A stretch of DNA of 64,000 nucleotides from Pisolithus tinctorius (GCA_024663395.1 JANFAH010000018.1:1262302-1326301), one strand, 5' to 3'. Shown: positions 45,986 to 59,197, counted from the first letter of the stretch. Notes: generated by a model not told the origin, from the sequence alone. Program-made: numbers and translations.

Positions 45986-46183
45986 ATGGAACCTGGTGGT
46001 ATAAACTTTCGACTCTTGCGCCGCTGCCAATGCACATGTAGATCATATTTCCATGATCCTGAAATACTAATGTCGTCACTAGCCTGTCCCTTCAGCCAAC
46101 ACATTCAGCTAGTGCTGTGGAAACTTTTTTTCCTTTTCTCTTAAATGAATTGTATTGTGCGAGAAATGTAAAACTGTGAACTA

Positions 46184-46626
46184 GAAGATAGCACTGTCTC
46201 CGACGGCAGGTACCTTGTTTACGGCTGTGCCATCGTGACGATCCGTGAAACAGACGAGTTGCAACCGTGAGGTCTCCGACGTGCGTGTTATTAAAAAGTG
46301 ATAAAGCGTCCGGCCGTGGGCCACAACGCTCACATCGAGTCGAAGCAACATATATCGATTCATCGGGCTCGAGAGATCAACATTTCATTTAGATTCCATG
46401 GCGTTGAGCTTACGGTTACATTTCTTCCATGATGTACGACGATGAACGACAAAATTGAATAAGTCCCTTTGAGAGGCACGTTGTCAAAGGAAAACATGCC
46501 ACATGTCAATGATGTGTATCCGTTTTCTTTCTTTTCGACCGGGTTCTGCTTCCGAAGCCATCGTATCCGGGTAATCAAAGCAACTCGAGGAAGATTCATG
46601 GTGGTGGGCAAAACGATGTGCGGCAA
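46184..46626 (-). pseudogene. 148-codon ORF, left arm, frameshifted
   Basis: Same sequence as the open 148-codon frame at 54287-54733, but a missing C near 46362 (CGATGAATCG against CGACTGAATCG in the right arm) introduces a stop after LISRAR. A CpG-stripped relative lies at 20425. Family unknown. Confidence 0.6.
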
Positions 46627-46805
46627 CCCATCGAGCTGTGTTTTGAGTTCGACGACTTTCGTTCGATTTCGAGTTGTTTTTACTTACAACTACATTATTC
46701 TAGGATAAGGAATTCCGAACGACGACAGAGTGACGTTGTACAAACGCTCTGCCTCTTCGAGAAGACGGAGAGGAAGCAACTCTATCACAACGTCCTGCAC
46801 CGAAG

Positions 46806-46821
46806 TGAGCTCTAGAGCTCA
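46806..46821. repeat. 16-bp perfect palindrome TGAGCTCTAGAGCTCA
   Basis: Present in both arms (also near 54092) and, with one change, in copy 3 near 28079. In copy 3 the match to the arms ends within about 25 bp of it, so it lies next to the deletion breakpoint. Confidence 0.7.
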
Positions 46822-47062
46822 TGTTTTTTACCCGTAGAGTATAGGCTTGCGCCGCCAACCAGCTTCGGTGCCAGTACCGCCATCAAGAACGCGTGGTACC
46901 CAACTGGGCTCCGCTCTGGGGTCATCGGCACGATGGCATCTTGCCTAGCCGAAGTTCACCTGCACAAAGACTCTTTCTCTGCAATGAACAAAGGTGAGCA
47001 CGTGAGCATACTTCGTATAAATGGACCCCACCCTCACCACTCTTCTCCGTCTCTACTACACA

Positions 47063-47802
47063 ATGTCTCCTATCACTCGCGGTATGGCTCGCAAGGGCAT
47101 CAGGCGCTACGCACCGTATAACCTGCGTTCTCGTGGTCCTAACCAAACTTTCTTAGACCTGTCCAGTCTGCCGTCTACACCCAGAACTCCAGTTCGTCTG
47201 CCCAACGTCGCCAGTACTCGTGCTGGTGTCCCCGCCCTTCCGCCCCCCATTCGTGCTGCAGAGGGCAACCCCCTTGCAAATGCTGTGAGGAAACAATGAG
47301 AAACCTTCGAGATGTTTGCTGACCACTGACCACTGATTATAGAATGAGTTCATCTGTCCCGACGTTCGAAAGGCCATACAAGATGGCGTACGGCCGGTGT
47401 GCTACATCTATAGTTGCCTTTGTGCCTTCGTGGCTGAATCCTGTTGTAGGAGGTCATTGGTTACGGGATCAAGCTTAGATTTGTTCGTGATTGCCTTGAA
47501 CTGGCAAAAGCCATGGACGAAGAGAAAAAGAATATGTGAGCATCGCCACACACCATCGTGATCCCCTACTGATGATACTGATAGGCTTCAGGCTCTGGAG
47601 GCTGGCAAGGTTATCTCACGGGAGAGACTCGTACGTATTTTCTCTTCAGTTGTTGTGATTTATGTTCATGATCGTGATGAAGGACATGTTTGGGCAAGGC
47701 GCTGTCAGCTATGTTGAGGCATGCATGGAGATCGCAGCGGGTGTTATTGTTATGGCTGACGAGATACATAAGTGCGGATTTTCAGCAGTTGACAAGGAAT
47801 AA
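47063..47802 (+). CDS. 172-aa five-exon protein of unknown function (left arm)
   Basis: Exons 47063-47284, 47343-47387, 47450-47535, 47585-47630 and 47683-47802 join in frame with GT-AG introns of 49-62 nt. The N-terminus is Pro/Arg-rich (MARKGIRRYAPYNLRSRGPN). The C-terminal ~85 residues look folded and helical (GYGIKLRFVRDCLELAKAMD, then VSYVEACMEIAAGVIVMADE). An in-frame ATG at 47021 follows a TATAA-like sequence and could add 14 residues. No known family recognised. The right-arm copy (53850-53108) keeps the same exons, while copy 3 is broken by a 16-bp deletion. Confidence 0.72.
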
Positions 47803-48063
47803 CCACTCACCCGTTTTGGCAGCATGTAACCTGCCAATGGCGCATCGTCAACTTCTAATACTTGACCTGCCGAAGGGCCCTGACAATGATATTTACTACG
47901 GGACGTCGCTCCTAGCTTGTAATTATTGATACTCGTGACGACAGTCCAATCGAAAGACATTCCTGCTTTCGGCAACTCCGGATTGCGCACTACTCGCGAT
48001 GATTCACAACTTGTTGGAGCTCGTAGTCCGATACGGTCGAACAAGATGCCGGGCATTTATACC

Positions 48064-51000
48064 GGAGTTTTCACAACTTAAATACTGTTCTTACACAAAA
48101 CTTCATGAGCTCAAAGCACTAATAGTGCTCTGTCCCGACGCTGTGATTAGTGCGAACGGCTCGAGGTGCGCAACTTGCAAGCATTCTTCTGGTTATACAT
48201 AAGTATCTCTTGAGGACCGAACTAAAAGAAGTTTCCTTCCGGATCGTCCCGGATAATCTTCGGTAGATCTTTGTCTTTTTTCTTAACGACCATGGGGGGT
48301 AGGACTCACCAGCGCCCACGGTTATGCACCTGCAATGTTGTAGGCTGTGGATCAAGCACAACCTGGTGCGAATCTCAATTGAAGTATGTTTCGTGGCCGA
48401 TTGATCCCCAAAGCGATGTATGCACACCACTGTAAACTCGACAAATCTGCCCAGTACCTCGCGAGTCCTGCTGCCGAACTTCAGGCGGATGCGGTCCTCA
48501 CCATCGAGCATAGTGCCACGGAGAGTTCCAGTGATCCAAAGGATGCGGAATCAAATGGAAGGGATCAACAACCCACCTTCGAGACTGACTTCGATGACCA
48601 GCGCAACCACGTCACACCGCTGCACCTTAAGGATGAAACCATCGCTCTGGAAAATGCGCTGCACGACCTCATGCACCTCTGTTCTGTGGTCACCCAGCAG
48701 ATCGTGTCTTTCTCATATGACCTGAATCTCATCTTCTCCGAGAGTGGGCCCATAGAACCTGGCGCCATTTACCAACTCTATTCTTCTCTCCCATCCGGCG
48801 CAAACATGGGTCATCGACGACTCTCCCCAACTGCACCCGAGAATGTAGCCATACTAGCTCACGAGAGTGCGCTGTACGCGGTCCTGGTCAGTCTACGACG
48901 TCTTGAGCAATTCCCCTCTCTGGAGGCCGCTCGCCTGCAGCTTTTGGTTATGGTAGAGGATGAGTTGCACAGGGTCGATGCCATACTGGCAGGCTGCTTG
49001 GAACAGTTTTCTGAGGAGGGACCTCATTGCGAACTTGGGACAGATCCAAGGTGTGGGGCGGTGTGAGGGGGCCGTACAGGGTGACGGTGATGAACAGAGC
49101 GAGGAACTTGAGCAGAGTTCGTGCAATTCGCCCAACAAGGAGTCCTATGTTTTTGTCAACACTGGTAAGTAAAATACCACTTTTTGCTATGTTTTCTGAG
49201 TATATTTGGAAGATGTCTATTTTCGAAGTATTGGAGTGTCCCACCCCACTGCTGTAGCCGGTAGTTTCTTGATTCTTTGCTTGAATCTCCTCTGTGGAAT
49301 ATCCCAAGTGCAAAGCAGGTTCGTCTCCGACAGCCTGAGCTTTATGATGTCCCACGTCATCAGCGACGTACAAGCTCCCGAAGATAGAAGGTCCTTGCTG
49401 AAATTCCCAAGAGACTACCGCACTATCTTAAACAACTTCGATCTTGACCCTCACCTACGACTCTATGTTTGCTGTCCGTCCTGTTATGCACTCTATGATG
49501 ACGTTGACTTCCCCGATTTCTGCACTTTCCGCGATTTCCCTTCAAGCCATCCCTGTTCTGCAAAGTTGAAGCGAGAGAGGACGATATGCGGGAATCAGGT
49601 TATCCGTCCAGGTGCGGAAGTTTGCATACCAGGAGCTGAAAGGGTGGTTAGGAAGGATTCTATCTTATCCTGAGCTGGAGTCAGCGCTGGAAGCTCCACT
49701 GTCCAACCTCTCAGGTGGCGACTTCAACAACGGGCGATTCGCTGACATCTTCGATGCCAACTTCATCCGGAATATGCAGGGTTGTGACTGGGAAGCCCTT
49801 TTTCCGCAAAGATGATAAGCTTCGCCTGGTTTTTTCTTTGGCTGTTGATGGATTCAATCCTTTTGGTATGAAGGTTGCCAAAGGAACATCTTCCGTGACT
49901 GGAATCTATATGGCATGCTTGAACTTGCCCGCAGACATCCGATACAACACGGAGAATATGTATCTCTGTGGCGTCATTCCCGGCCCGAAAAAGCCGTCTC
50001 TCGAGCAGATCAACAATTTCCTTCGCCCGCTTGTAAACGAACTACTGGAGTTCTGGGAGCCTGGTGTCTTCTTTTCGCGTACGGCACGCTATAGGCATGG
50101 AAGGGTTGTTTTACTTGCCCTGATCCCTCTAGTATGTGACATTCTTGGTGCACGTCAAGTGGCGGGATTCCTCAGCCATGCAGCCACGTTGTTCTGCTCC
50201 TTCTGCTATTTACCTGCAGATATGATCAAGAATCTCGACGTGGAGTCTTGGCCCATACGCTCTGCCGAAAAGCACCGCAAACATGCAGAGGAGTGGCTTT
50301 CAGCAACTTCAAGCGAGCAGCGAGAGCGAATTGCCAGGACTTGTGGTGTGCGATTCTCAGAGCTCCTTCGACTGCCCTACTGGGATCCTGTTTGGTTTAC
50401 AGTACTGGATTCCATGCATGCATTCTTCCTTCGTGCCATTCAACAGCATGTTCGATACATATGGGGCCTGAGTCCCACAGCTCCAGCTGGTGATGGCACT
50501 AATTCCCCCACTGAGAAACCACCTCCGAAGCCGACTGCCGCAGAAGCTTTCGAAAGGCCTCAAGGCCATACTTCAGACACTTACAGGCGATGCATGCATA
50601 GAATCTCTCTCCAAAAAATGCCGTAGGTCTGTGCTGTGGCATCTATGTCGCGAGTTTGACCTGAGGAGGGCTGGTACATCAGTGATGCTAACACGAGCGC
50701 TATTAGATTGGGTAAGTCACCATATTTCGCTACGTCTTCATAACCGATGGAAAGTACTTTATTAGCTTCAGGAGAGCCACGATAATCAACAAACGGCGAA
50801 GTTGTTCTTGCAGTCACTTCAGGTGAGTTTACGGTATTGGACGCAGTTAGGCATTCTCATACAGGGTTTCCCTGAAATCATAGGCGGCAGAGGATGATGC
50901 AGATGATAGTTTGCACACAACAGGAAAGACCGTACGACCACCCCGGACACAAGATGACAGTGCCGACTGAAGCTGAGCTAGAACATGCAAGATCTAGGCT

Positions 51001-52847
51001 GAAAACTGCCAAGACAGTCAAGAGCATAGGCAATGGTGTGCGGGTTCCAACACTTCGAGCGCTCTGTTGCGAGTTGGGCATATCAATACCTGACCCGAAG
51101 AGACATGGAAAACAGCTCACCAAGATGGCGCTAGTTGACCTAATTGGCAAATGGGTGAGAACCTTGTCTTCGGCGTTCGAGCACATGTAATAGTATTCTC
51201 AGCGCATTGAACATGGCCTTACCGACGCACAAGGAAACCTGCCGGAGCATCCAGTTGAATACACCACTGTGGACTATCGCGAAATTCCCGTTGTACTTGG
51301 TCGGGCTGTTCTTGAAGAAGTATGGAGGGATCAAAAGCGGCTAGTTCTTCCTTCATCCATTTTCCCTGCTCCATCATCACTGGGCTTCGAAAAGAGAAAG
51401 CTTTCAGCTGACCAGTGGCATTCAGTTGGTATGATTCACCTCGTCATTACATTGATTCGTATTTGGGGTCACTCGCAGGGAAGGCAACGGTGGATTCTCA
51501 ACAATTACAGTGCATCTTGTGACTGCAATTTACATCGCTAACTTGCGGTCTACTTCGCAGGAACTAATAGGCCGTTACGTGTATCACTTCAAGAGCTACT
51601 TGTCGGGTGTTTTGGACTTGTATAAGGAAGCCAAGATACAACCTGTTCACCATGCTTGCCTCCATTTCGATAGACTGTTGGTTGGACTGGGGCCAGTACA
51701 TTCATGGAGAACCTGGGCTTTCGAGCGTTTTAACTACACGCTTCAGAGGACCAAGACAAATATGCGCTTTGGTGAGCACCCATCTCAGATTCTCGTGTTT
51801 CATCACTGACCATGTCATGCCCCTTGAATCCTTCAGGTGAACTGGAGTTGACATTTGTCAATGACGCGTGCAGAGCAGCAAACTTGCAACTGCTGTTGAA
51901 TAGCCCGCGACTACCTGCAGAGATGAAGGACCTTCGCAGCCCATTCCAACAGGCATTTAAGTCCAAACTTCGTGGAACTCGGCTGAATGATGCTCATGCT
52001 TCTGGAACTTCTGTGGAATTGAAGATTCTTCTTACAGACCAGTGAACGGGAGGTCGTCTGGCTCGTGTACACAAGACTTTCCTACCACTGGCAATGGAAT
52101 ACACGCACACCCAATCAGAAGAAGGTAAATTTACGTGAACTTTAAAATTCAAGACTGATGCCGTTGATAGTGATACGCTGGTGTGACACAGTGCAGCTGG
52201 GAGGAGTGATATTCCAGCCTGCAGCTCAGTCACAACGGAACTCGCATGCCATGGTTCAACTCCCCGGGCCGCACAGAAACATGGAGATTGCTGCTCAGAT
52301 ACTCGCGCTATTTGTTTTGAAGGGTGAAGAGGACGCAGCCTTTGCGGTTATCTCGTGCTACGCGCCTTTGAGTGACACAGATGCAAAACAGGACCCTTAC
52401 CGCCAGTTCAGCATACTTGCTGGGTGCTTGTACTACGACGAAGTCGAAGCACCTGTTGTTACTCATGCATCCAACGTCCTTGCACCTTTTGCGAAGACCC
52501 CGTTCAAACTTGACTATATCGCAAAACCTGTCGTTCATGTACTACCGCTTTATAAGGCGAGCAGCCATCCCACATGAAATGAAGGCACAAACTAATGGTC
52601 TAACCAGGACATATATTCTCAAACCAATATTCCACATGATATTGAAGCCGAAGTACTGGAATGTACCAAGTAGACGGTAGAAGGGAATCCATATTCATGT
52701 GGTTGCTGGGGTACCTAGCTGTCCTAGCAGTGGGGTACATACAATGAAAGATATTTTTCTTTACTCTGCTGGCACACGTTTTCGGTTTCGTGCCTGTGAG
52801 TCGAACGCATATCCTATGACTCTAGGGCGAGTACTGGATGACATTAG
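48064..52847. mobile_element. Spacer of the inverted repeat, carrying a DNA transposon
   Basis: Unique in the window. It starts and ends exactly where the arm similarity stops. It contains the Tnp2 transposase and a 15-nt palindrome AGCACTAATAGTGCT near 48115. Whether the transposon arrived before or after the arms formed cannot be told. Confidence 0.65.
48386..52577 (+). pseudogene. Tnp2-type (CACTA/Plavaka-like) transposase, frameshifted
   Basis: Open pieces in order match fungal Tnp2 transposases. An acidic leader (48386-49066) comes first, then a zinc-ligand region (LYVCCPSCYALYDD, then CSAKLKRERTICGN) and VRKFAYQELKGWLGRILSYP. The catalytic core follows (LVFSLAVDGFNPFGMKVAKG, CDILGARQVAGFL, LDSMHAFFLRAIQQH). 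The C-terminal part has HSWRTWAFERFNYTLQRTKT, GELELTFVNDACRAANLQ and QKDPYRQFSILAGCLYY. Such enzymes cut and paste DNA in the nucleus. Frame is lost near 49612 (one extra G at the GGTGCGG site) and near 49790 with no good introns, so this copy is probably inactive. It fills almost all of the spacer between the inverted arms. No terminal inverted repeats were found. Confidence 0.8.
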
Positions 52848-53107
52848 GGTATAAATGCCCGGCATCTTGTCGACCGTATCGGACTACGAGCTCCAACAAG
52901 TTGTGAATCATCGCGAGTAGTGCGCGATCCGGAGTCGCCGAAAGCAGGAATGTCTTTCGATTGGACTGTCGTCACGAGTATCAATAATTACAAGCTAGGA
53001 GCGACGTCCCGTAGTAAATATCATTGTCAGGGCCCTTCGGCAGGTCAAGTATTAGAAGTTGACGATGCGCCATTGGCAGGTTACATGCTGCCAAAACGGG
53101 TGAGTGG

Positions 53108-53850
53108 TTATTCCTTGTCAACTGCTGAAAATCCGCACTTATGTATCTCGTCAGCCATAACAATAACACCCGCTGCGATCTCCATGCATGCCTCAACATA
53201 GCTGACAGCGCCTTGCCCAAACATGTCCTTCATCACGATCATGAACATAAATCACAACAACTGAAGAGAAAATACGTACGAGTCTCTCCCGCTGAGATAA
53301 CCTTGCCAGCCTCCAGAGCCCTGAAGCCTATCAGTATCATCAGTAGGGGATCACGATGGTGCTGTGGCGATGCTCACATATTCTTTTTCTCTTCGTCCAC
53401 GGCTTTTGCCAGTTCAAGGCAATCACGAACAAATCTAAGCTTGATCCCGTAACCAACGACCTCCTACAACAGGATTCAGCCGCGAAGGCACAAAGGCAAC
53501 TATAGATGTAGCACACCGGCCGTACGCCATCTTGTATGGCCTTTCGAACGTCGGGACAGATGAACTCATTCTATAATCAGTGGTCAGTGGTCAGCAAACA
53601 TCTCGAAGGTTTCTCATTGTTTCCTCACAGCATTTGCAAGGGGGTTGCCCTCTGCAGCACGAATGGGGGGCGGAAGGGCGGGGACACCAGCACGAGTACT
53701 GGCGACGTTGGGCAGACGAACTGGAGTTCTGGGTGTAGACGGCAGACTGGACAGGTCTAAGAAAGTTTGGTTAGGACCACGAGAACGCAGGTTATACGGT
53801 GCGTAGCGCCTGATGCCCTTGCGAGCCATACCGCGAGTGATAGGAGACAT
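53108..53850 (-). CDS. 172-aa five-exon protein of unknown function (right arm)
   Basis: Mirror of 47063-47802. Same exons, start at 53850 (or 53892 for the longer form) and stop at 53108-53110. The introns carry small differences (for example near 53355), but the exons checked remain in frame. Confidence 0.7.
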
Positions 53851-54286
53851 TGTGTAGTAGAGACGGAGAAGAGTGGTGAGGGTGGGGTCCATTTATACGA
53901 AGTATGCTCACGTGCTCACCTTTGTTCATTGCAGAGAAAGAGTCTTTGTGCAGGTGAACTTCGGCTAGGCAAGATGCCATCGTGCCGATGACCCCAGAGC
54001 GGAGCCCAGTTGGGTACCACGCGTTCTTGATGGCGGTACTGGCACCGAAGCTGGTTGGCGGCGCAAGCCTATACTCTACGGGTAAAAAACATGAGCTCTA
54101 GAGCTCACTTCGGTGCAGGACGTTGTGATAGAGTTGCTTCCTCTCCGTCTTCTCGAAGAGGCAGAGCGTTTGTACAACGTCACTCTGTCGTCGTTCGGAA
54201 TTCCTTATCCTAGAATAATGTAGTTGTAAGTAAAAACAACTCGAAATCGAACGAAAGTCGTCGAACTCAAAACACAGCTCGATGGG

Positions 54287-54733
54287 TTGCCGCACATCGT
54301 TTTGCCCGCCACCATGAATCTTCCTCGAGTTGCTTTGATTACCCGGATACGATGGCTTCGGAAGCAGAACCCGGTCGAAAAGAAAGAAAACGGATACACA
54401 TCATTGACATGTGGCATGTTTTCCTTTGACAACGTGCCTCTCAAAGGGACTTATTCAATTTTGTCGTTCATCGTCGTACATCATGGAAGAAATGTAACCG
54501 TAAGCTCAACGCCATGGAATCTAAATGAAATGTTGATCTCTCGAGCCCGACTGAATCGATATATGTTGCTTCGACTCGATGTGAGCGTTGTGGCCCACGG
54601 CCGGACGCTTTATCGCTTTTTAATAACACGCACGTCGGAGACCTCACGGTTGCAACTCGTCTGTTTCACGGATCGTCACGATGGCACAGCCGTAAACAAG
54701 GTACCTGCCGTCGGAGACAGTGCTATCTTCTAG
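54287..54733 (+). CDS. 148-aa ORF of unknown function (right arm, intact)
   Basis: Open from MPHIVLPATMNLPRVALITR to the stop at 54733, uninterrupted here but broken by a one-base deletion in the left arm. Composition is not strongly gene-like, and no family was recognised. A CpG-depleted relative at 20425 shows the sequence is part of an older repeat family, so it may be non-coding repeat sequence that happens to stay open. Confidence 0.35.
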   Translation: MPHIVLPATMNLPRVALITRIRWLRKQNPVEKKENGYTSLTCGMFSFDNVPLKGTYSILSFIVVHHGRNVTVSSTPWNLNEMLISRARLNRYMLLRLDVSVVAHGRTLYRFLITRTSETSRLQLVCFTDRHDGTAVNKVPAVGDSAIF

Positions 54734-54927
54734 TTCACAGTTTTACATTTCTCGCACAATACAATTCATTTAAGAGAAAAGGAAAAAAAGTTTCCACAGC
54801 ACTAGCTGAATGTGTTGGCTGAAGGGACAGGCTATGACGACATTAGTATTTCAGGATCATGGAAATATGATCTACATGTGCATTGGCAGCGGCGCAAGAG
54901 TCGAAAGTTTATACCACCAGGTTCCAT

Positions 54928-57900
54928 TCAAGAGAACATGCGTCCGTGGACGACCCGACGGTCGGAAAGATTGTATTTCTCTGCGATTCTGTCGAGGCAA
55001 CAGGTTCAGTCAGGTGCTCTGCACAATCAAGCGAGCGTACTTACTTCGCATGCTGCGATGGTATTGCGAGAGTATCAGATTGGTTTGTTGCCTGCAGTTG
55101 CTCCCTCACGAATGCGTTCTGAGCCCCATACCAGTTACGAGAGTAGAAATCAATAGGTAGCCCTTTCACTGGAGGTGCCTTGCTCTCATTTAAACTAGCC
55201 GTCCTAAAGTGTGGCCAGGCACCAGCTGTTGTCTGCCATTTACCATTGTATCGGAGGCGCAGGTGGAGGGAATCCAGCATTCGTAGCCAAGCAGTGACTT
55301 GTTTAGAGCGCCAGTCCTTCTCCAGGATGTAGTACGTCGCCTCGCCCCGGTGACCTTCGTGGTCAGATTCATCAGAACTCATGCCATCTTGGCCAAGCGA
55401 TTCCACTATAGCGACTGCACGATCTTTGATTTCCCCGTATTCATAGGCAGTCTGCAGACAACGGCCGTAGAGCTTCAACAGTCTTAGATATGCGAAAACA
55501 TGTGTAGGTAGTTAGTAGCTTACCTCGTGCTTTCTTTGACGACGACGATTTCGAGCTTTACGTTCCGTTTTATCCTCGTCATCCAGTTCTTTGACCTTGT
55601 ACCGCGTTCTTAATGTCATTACATGAGTCAACCACGCCTTCAGCAACGTATTCCAGTGTATGGTTTTCTCCTTGGCGACCTCGGTGACATTTCAGATACT
55701 CTTGGGCGAAGACAAGCGCAGCAGATTTGTTCCACTCAGAGCGTGGCAAACCTTCCAGGTCTATGCGAAAATCTTCGACTGTGCAGCATGGCCCACTCTT
55801 GGGATCCCATGCACTGATGTCCCTCCGACCGACGGACCGTGGCAGATCTTCGTGGTCTTCTATGCCCAAAAGCTCTTGCCCTGAGCTCCCGAACAGATTT
55901 CTAGACGCCTGGAATTTGTCAGCGGTTCTGGGGTACATGTGTGTCTGGCTCGTCTACCTTGAATTCATTGTAACTTGGTGCTCGGGGTTTCGGGAGTTTC
56001 TTTATCTTCTTAGAGGTAGACTTACTCGTTTGTGATGGGCTTGTCCCGGCGCCATTCTCAGCGGATTGATTCGTCAGACCTGGAAGTGCCTTCTCTAACG
56101 CGACGGCGACAGAAGACTCGACGAATCTTCCCAAGTTCCTGCCAAATGTTTGCTCGAATCTTACTCTCGATGCTGTCCTGGAGGTCTTGTAACTCGCGTA
56201 TCCTCGCAGGGCTGGTATTCTAAGTTTATTGATACTGTGAGAATGACAGCAATTGGAACACAAGGTAACGAGCTACCATTGACTGTGGCTGGGGACGCTG
56301 ATTGGTTTTGTCATTACACTCTGCCTGACAGCCTGTCTTTCGACCAGGAGTAGATCCTCCAGATGGTCGAGGAGGTGGTTGAGGAACCAGCGGAGGGGGC
56401 GTAAAAAAACCTGTCCTCGAGAGGCTGAGAAAAAGTAAGAGGATCAGGGCCTGGAGCCTATGAGGGCTTGTAAGCCACAGATCGAGCGACCCACAGGCTG
56501 AAAACAAACTTTGGATTTCCCTTTCACACTAGCGACATCTTCAACTCGACCGCGTTTTGGTCTAACGGTGGCAACCTGCAAGGCCCATTAGCTATCGGTG
56601 TGTGGACTTAGACCAGTGCAAACCGTCATTGTATTGTTGACATCTCTTGCACGCGCGGATTTGGAGGGTCCCAGCGTGAACGCCAACAGCCTACGAAGTA
56701 GTCCTTGTTCAGAAAGGCCAGAAACACCAAATTCGGTATGTACCTTATTTTTACTCTTCACAGCAAACTCTGATTGCTCCCCACCCTGTTCTGGCACACT
56801 TGATGTCTATGAAAAATCCGAATTCGGTATGGGATATCAATCTGCACCCAAGATCCAAGCTTACTTCGACATCCATCAACTGAAAGGTATTTCCAAGCAT
56901 ATCGTCGTCACTCATACCACCATCGCCTTCCTCAGTAGTGTCTGAGTCCGAGTCCGAGTCTGAGCCCGAGCCCGAGCCCGAGTTTGAGTCCTTGATGGCT
57001 CCTGCGAGCATGGATTTAGAGGGTCCCGCGTGGACGTCAACAGCCTACGAAGCGATTCACGTCCAGAAACGCCAGAAATGCCAAACTCAGTACGTACCTT
57101 ATTTTTCCCCTTCATAGCAATCAGATCTCCTACCCCCGAGTTTGAGTCCTTCACGACTCGTGCGAGCACGGATTTAGAGGGTCCCGTACAGACGTCAACA
57201 GCCTACAAAAAGATTTACGTCCAGAAAGGGCAGAAACACCAAACGCAGTACGTGCCCTGTTTTTCCCCTTCACAGCGGTCAGATCTCCTGCTTCATAATG
57301 CTCCCCACCCTGTTCTGGCACGCTTGATGACTATGAAAAATCCAAATTTAGTGTAGGATATCAGACTTGCGCCCAAGATCTAAGCTTACCTCGACGTCCA
57401 TCAACTGAAAGGTATTTCCAGGCATACCGTCGTCATTCATACCACCATCATCTTCCGAGCCAATGTCCGAGCGAGAGTCTGAGCCTGAGTCTCCTTCATC
57501 CTCTTGTTCCTCGCCTTCGCCGGGTCCAACTCCAATGCTGTCACCAACAGCGGGATCGAACTCCTCGGTAGCCTGGTCGTCAGTGGTACGAATGTTGACG
57601 TTAGAAAAAGCTTCCTCCCCGTCTTCCCCGCCCTCGCTGGAGGTAGCTCCGCAAGAGACTTCCCTGTCATCGTCGTCGCCGTCGTCGTCTCTCTCTCCCT
57701 CCCCATCAGCTTGGTCATCAGTACCAGGAATAGATCCCTTCATTGACTCAGTTCTAGGGGGATCCTGCATGTCATCCGTGGCCTCGTTAGTGTTACTTGC
57801 TCCAGATCCAGAAGGTGCAGGCACCTCCTGAACATCTCCAATGTCTCCCTCCAGGTCCACGTCAGCAGTAGGCTCAGCTGCCAGGGGGGTGGGTTGCTCT

Positions 57901-58508
57901 CGTTCTAGGTCCACCTCCCTTCTGCGTTTTCTGACCCGAAAAAAATCGGGACGTAATGTAGGAACATCTTCAGATTTGTCATGGTCGCAGTCGTCTTCAC
58001 TGCCTTTCTCGTCTTCCTCTCGGCCCCTTTTTCTTCCTGTAACCTATAGGAATACTTGGTACGCTTGAAAACACTAGACAAAAAAAAATCACCTTCAAAT
58101 TATCCCCCTCGCGACGTTCATGCTGCGGTGCATTGGTATCTGCTGTGTTTGAAGCCGTCTGACGCACACAAAATCAAGCGTAAGTCTAATGCCAGAGACG
58201 ACAATTAACGACGTACATTTTCTCCGAGTGCACCACGCATTATCTTGTTAAAAAACCCCACCAATGCGCCTGCAGATGAAGAAAGAAAGCGCTTCGTCGG
58301 TGACATTGGGGGTGTGGGTTCTTCCGCGACGGTATCCTTGATGGGTTTAGCATTCATGTCTGATGCATCCTGTTAAGACGAATGTCATGTGCTGGTTAGT
58401 AATTACAAACAGAGTTATAAAACGAACCTTGTCATGACTAGAGGCTCGAGGATGGCTAGGGGGCGGAGTTGGCAACGGACCTTGACATTTTGCCTTGCGA
58501 CGTGCCAT
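54928..58508 (-). CDS. Ser/Asp-rich multi-exon protein (right arm, one frameshift)
   Basis: Mirror of 42410-45985, from ATG at 58508 to the stop at 54928-54930. Here the segment WDPKSGPCCTVEDFRIDLEG is in frame, unlike the left copy. One extra C near 55640 (GTTGCTGAAGG against GTTGTGAAGG on the coding strand) breaks the frame inside the C-terminal domain, after HTLEYV. So each arm has the intact version of the site broken in the other. Confidence 0.62.
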
Positions 58509-59197
58509 CTCTCGGCGTGTTTCGGCTGTTTATACCGTCAACGACGAAACGTGGGTGCAACAGCCGAAAAGGGTACCTCAGGACAGGGCGTCTGGCGCGA
58601 TCTTTGCATAGGGATGAAAGGGCTTGTATGTAGGGCCGCCTGTAGGAACGGCCTGCGGCGTTCCACGCCGCATGCAAGTGCGGATATGTCGTAAATCGAC
58701 TTGGGACATGGGTTGTATGAGCTCGAAATCCTAGTGGCGCGGCCCCAAGGGTGAAGGACCTTATAAGTCACGGAGGACACAAAGAAGAGGGGTTAACAAA
58801 GAAATGGATTTAGAGCTGTTCGGCGACATTCGTTGGGCTAGTTCCTGCTAGACTCCTTCGATAAGAATAAGTACACCATCCAAGGGGTTCGAAAGGCGAG
58901 AGCATTGCGACAACTGGTCAAGCTTCAAGGTCAGGATCTTGCTCGTATGCAGAAGCTTCATGCCAGGTAAACGTCGCCTACGGCAGTATTGGAAGACGCA
59001 CTTTCCATTTTCGCGGTGTGGATATTGCCTTTGTCGTGGATTATCGGGCCTAACCGCACTTGTCAACAGCATGTTTTCGATCGTGGCGCTTTCGCTTTCG
59101 TCGTCCGGGTATTAGGTAAGTCCTGGCCGATTAACACCGATGCGGGGGGGAATCCGAGTGAAAATCGGGTGGCAACAGTGAGGGAGTGGCGTTCGCG

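Larger units (their letters stand above)
36918..48063. repeat. Left arm of giant inverted repeat
   Basis: Coordinates pair with the right arm at a nearly constant sum of 100918 at the outer side to 100911 at the inner side. The 543-aa F-box ORFs (37798-39429 and 61489-63120) give exactly 100918. The outer end cannot be placed because the partner runs off the window at 64000. The inner end is sharp: GGGCATTTATACC at 48051-48063 pairs with GGTATAAATGCCC at 52848-52860 and similarity then stops. Only scattered small indels separate the arms, apart from a more diverged stretch near 37.2-37.6 kb. Confidence 0.96.

Noticed and set aside
46360..46708. Overlapping short frames around the 148-codon ORF on the plus strand
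   Set aside because: Shadow frames without start context or conservation pattern.
48110..48130. AGCACTAATAGTGCT as abutting CACTA-type transposon ends
   Set aside because: The 15-nt palindrome is suggestive, but no matching terminal repeat was found at the other side of the transposase.
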